This document shows positions 4,305 to 5,018 of a DNA stretch of 5,018 nt, piece by piece. The notes beneath the pieces are model-generated. The model saw only the letters and a list, made by a program, of their open reading frames with translations, did no database searches and was not told the DNA's origin. Position 1 is the stretch's first letter; each line of letters begins with the position of its first letter. Origin of the DNA: Acidobacteriota bacterium (lineage in GTDB: Bacteria; Acidobacteriota; Terriglobia; Terriglobales; Acidobacteriaceae); contig JAJZFR010000043.1 in NCBI GenBank assembly GCA_021805265.1, positions 1 through 5,018 on the forward strand, given 5' to 3'. The translations under genes were made by a program, and so were the position numbers.

Positions 4305-5018
4305 TCAGCAAAATTCCCTCGCCGCAGCCCGCGCCCGTTCCACAAACGCACTCACACGCGCCGCGTCCTTCCTTCCCGGAGCAGCCTCAACCCCGCTCGC
4401 CACATCCACCCCCCACGGCCTCAGCACGCGAATCGCCTCTGCCACATTCTCCGGCCTCAGCCCGCCAGCCGCAATCAATCTCACTCCGCTCTCACCGCCA
4501 AAGATCGTCCGCCGCGCCTCCGCCCAGTCAAACGGCACCCCCGTGCCGCCCACAGCCGTCGCCGTTTTCGTGTCCACCAGCACAGCGTCCAGCCCACCAC
4601 CCGGCCCACCGCCCAGCCCAGCACCCGGCTTCAGGTCGGCGCGCATCGCCTCGCTTATCGCCTCGCCCAGCGCCGACACTTCCGCTCCTGCTTCAGCCCC
4701 AAAATGCACCACCCGCAACAGCCGCAATCCAGCCCCAAACCGCGCCCGCACCAGCTTCGCCGTCTCAGCCGATGTAGCCCCGCCATGCAACTGCACTCCC
4801 GTCAACCCGCACCGCTCAACCGTGTCGATGATCCGCGCAGCCTCCGCCTCGACAAACACCCCGATCCTCTCCACCCGACCCGCCAGCCGTGGAGCAATCC
4901 CCTCCACCGCCTCCACCGTCACCCGCCGAGGGCCATCCGCAAACACAAATCCCACCGCATCCGCCCCAGCCGCCACGGCAAGCTCGGCGTCCTCCAGCGT
5001 CGTATTCCCGCAAATCTT
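4305..5018 (-). CDS. trpF: Phosphoribosylanthranilate isomerase (5' end off window)
   Basis: TrpF carries out the Amadori rearrangement of phosphoribosylanthranilate to CdRP in tryptophan synthesis, using a TIM barrel in the cytosol. The frame is open to the right edge, giving 237 residues that begin KICGNTTLEDAELA. The family's KICG motif is thus at the very start and only a few residues are missing. The catalytic Cys is at residue 3, and the catalytic Asp is in AVLVDTKT (about residue 149). Other signatures are GADAVGFVF, GVQLHG (74-79), GGTGVPFDW (157-165), LIAAGGLRPENV and VASGVE (phosphate binding). A Gly/Pro-rich stretch (PGAGLGGGPGGGLDA, about 131-145) directly before the catalytic strand is an unusual insertion and makes the protein longer than the typical 200-220 residues. 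A GTG at 4976 inside the frame is not the start, as it would remove the catalytic Cys. The usual trp neighbours would lie off the window. Confidence 0.96.
   Translation of the reverse strand, partial: KICGNTTLEDAELAVAAGADAVGFVFADGPRRVTVEAVEGIAPRLAGRVERIGVFVEAEAARIIDTVERCGLTGVQLHGGATSAETAKLVRARFGAGLRLLRVVHFGAEAGAEVSALGEAISEAMRADLKPGAGLGGGPGGGLDAVLVDTKTATAVGGTGVPFDWAEARRTIFGGESGVRLIAAGGLRPENVAEAIRVLRPWGVDVASGVEAAPGRKDAARVSAFVERARAAAREFC

Noticed and set aside
4211..4351. N-terminal extension of the patatin-like gene to a start at 4351
   Set aside because: It would overlap the trpF end by 47 bases and translate through the terminator hairpin. The family-like sequence begins only after the ATG at 4210.
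4974..4976. GTG as the start of trpF
   Set aside because: Starting here would remove KICG with the catalytic Cys. The frame runs open to the window edge and encodes this motif upstream.

Overview
The window is a high-GC bacterial chromosome segment whose open frames strongly prefer C/G at the third codon position. The rpoA-rplQ pair at the left is the conserved end of the ribosomal alpha operon. The style of RpoA and L17, the protein-level look of the patatin-like gene and the run of genus-level hypotheticals suggest Acidobacteriota (Terriglobales-like). That assignment is an impression from sequence, not a database result. No phage, insertion sequence with transposase, CRISPR array, tRNA or rRNA was seen.

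Left part (1-1767): the 3' part of rpoA (RNA polymerase alpha) is followed by rplQ (ribosomal protein L17) on the + strand. The 162-base spacer between them is unusually long. It holds a perfect 9-bp hairpin and a run of 10-bp tandem repeats. Directly after the rplQ stop comes a 110-base element with 14-bp imperfect terminal inverted repeats and an internal 10-bp hairpin. After that comes a long hairpin with A6 on one side and a T-rich tract on the other, which reads as a bidirectional terminator between convergent genes.

Middle part (1768-2457): two divergently transcribed small genes of unknown function share a 111-base spacer. One is a 127-aa hypothetical protein on the - strand. The other is a 64-aa protein on the + strand with a GTG start and a beta-alpha-alpha layout reminiscent of ribbon-helix-helix antitoxin-like proteins.

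Right part (2458-5018): both genes here are on the - strand. trpF (phosphoribosylanthranilate isomerase, tryptophan synthesis) runs off the right edge, and a 578-aa patatin-like lipid acyl hydrolase lies downstream of it. The 94-base gap between them holds a near-palindrome and a hairpin plus T7 intrinsic terminator. That terminator sits only 30 bases before the patatin start, so how the patatin gene is transcribed is an open question.

Most of the window is housekeeping sequence. The points most worth a second look are non-coding: the 10-bp repeat array, the 110-base inverted-repeat element and the terminator in the patatin leader. I do not see convincing evidence of a new multi-gene system.
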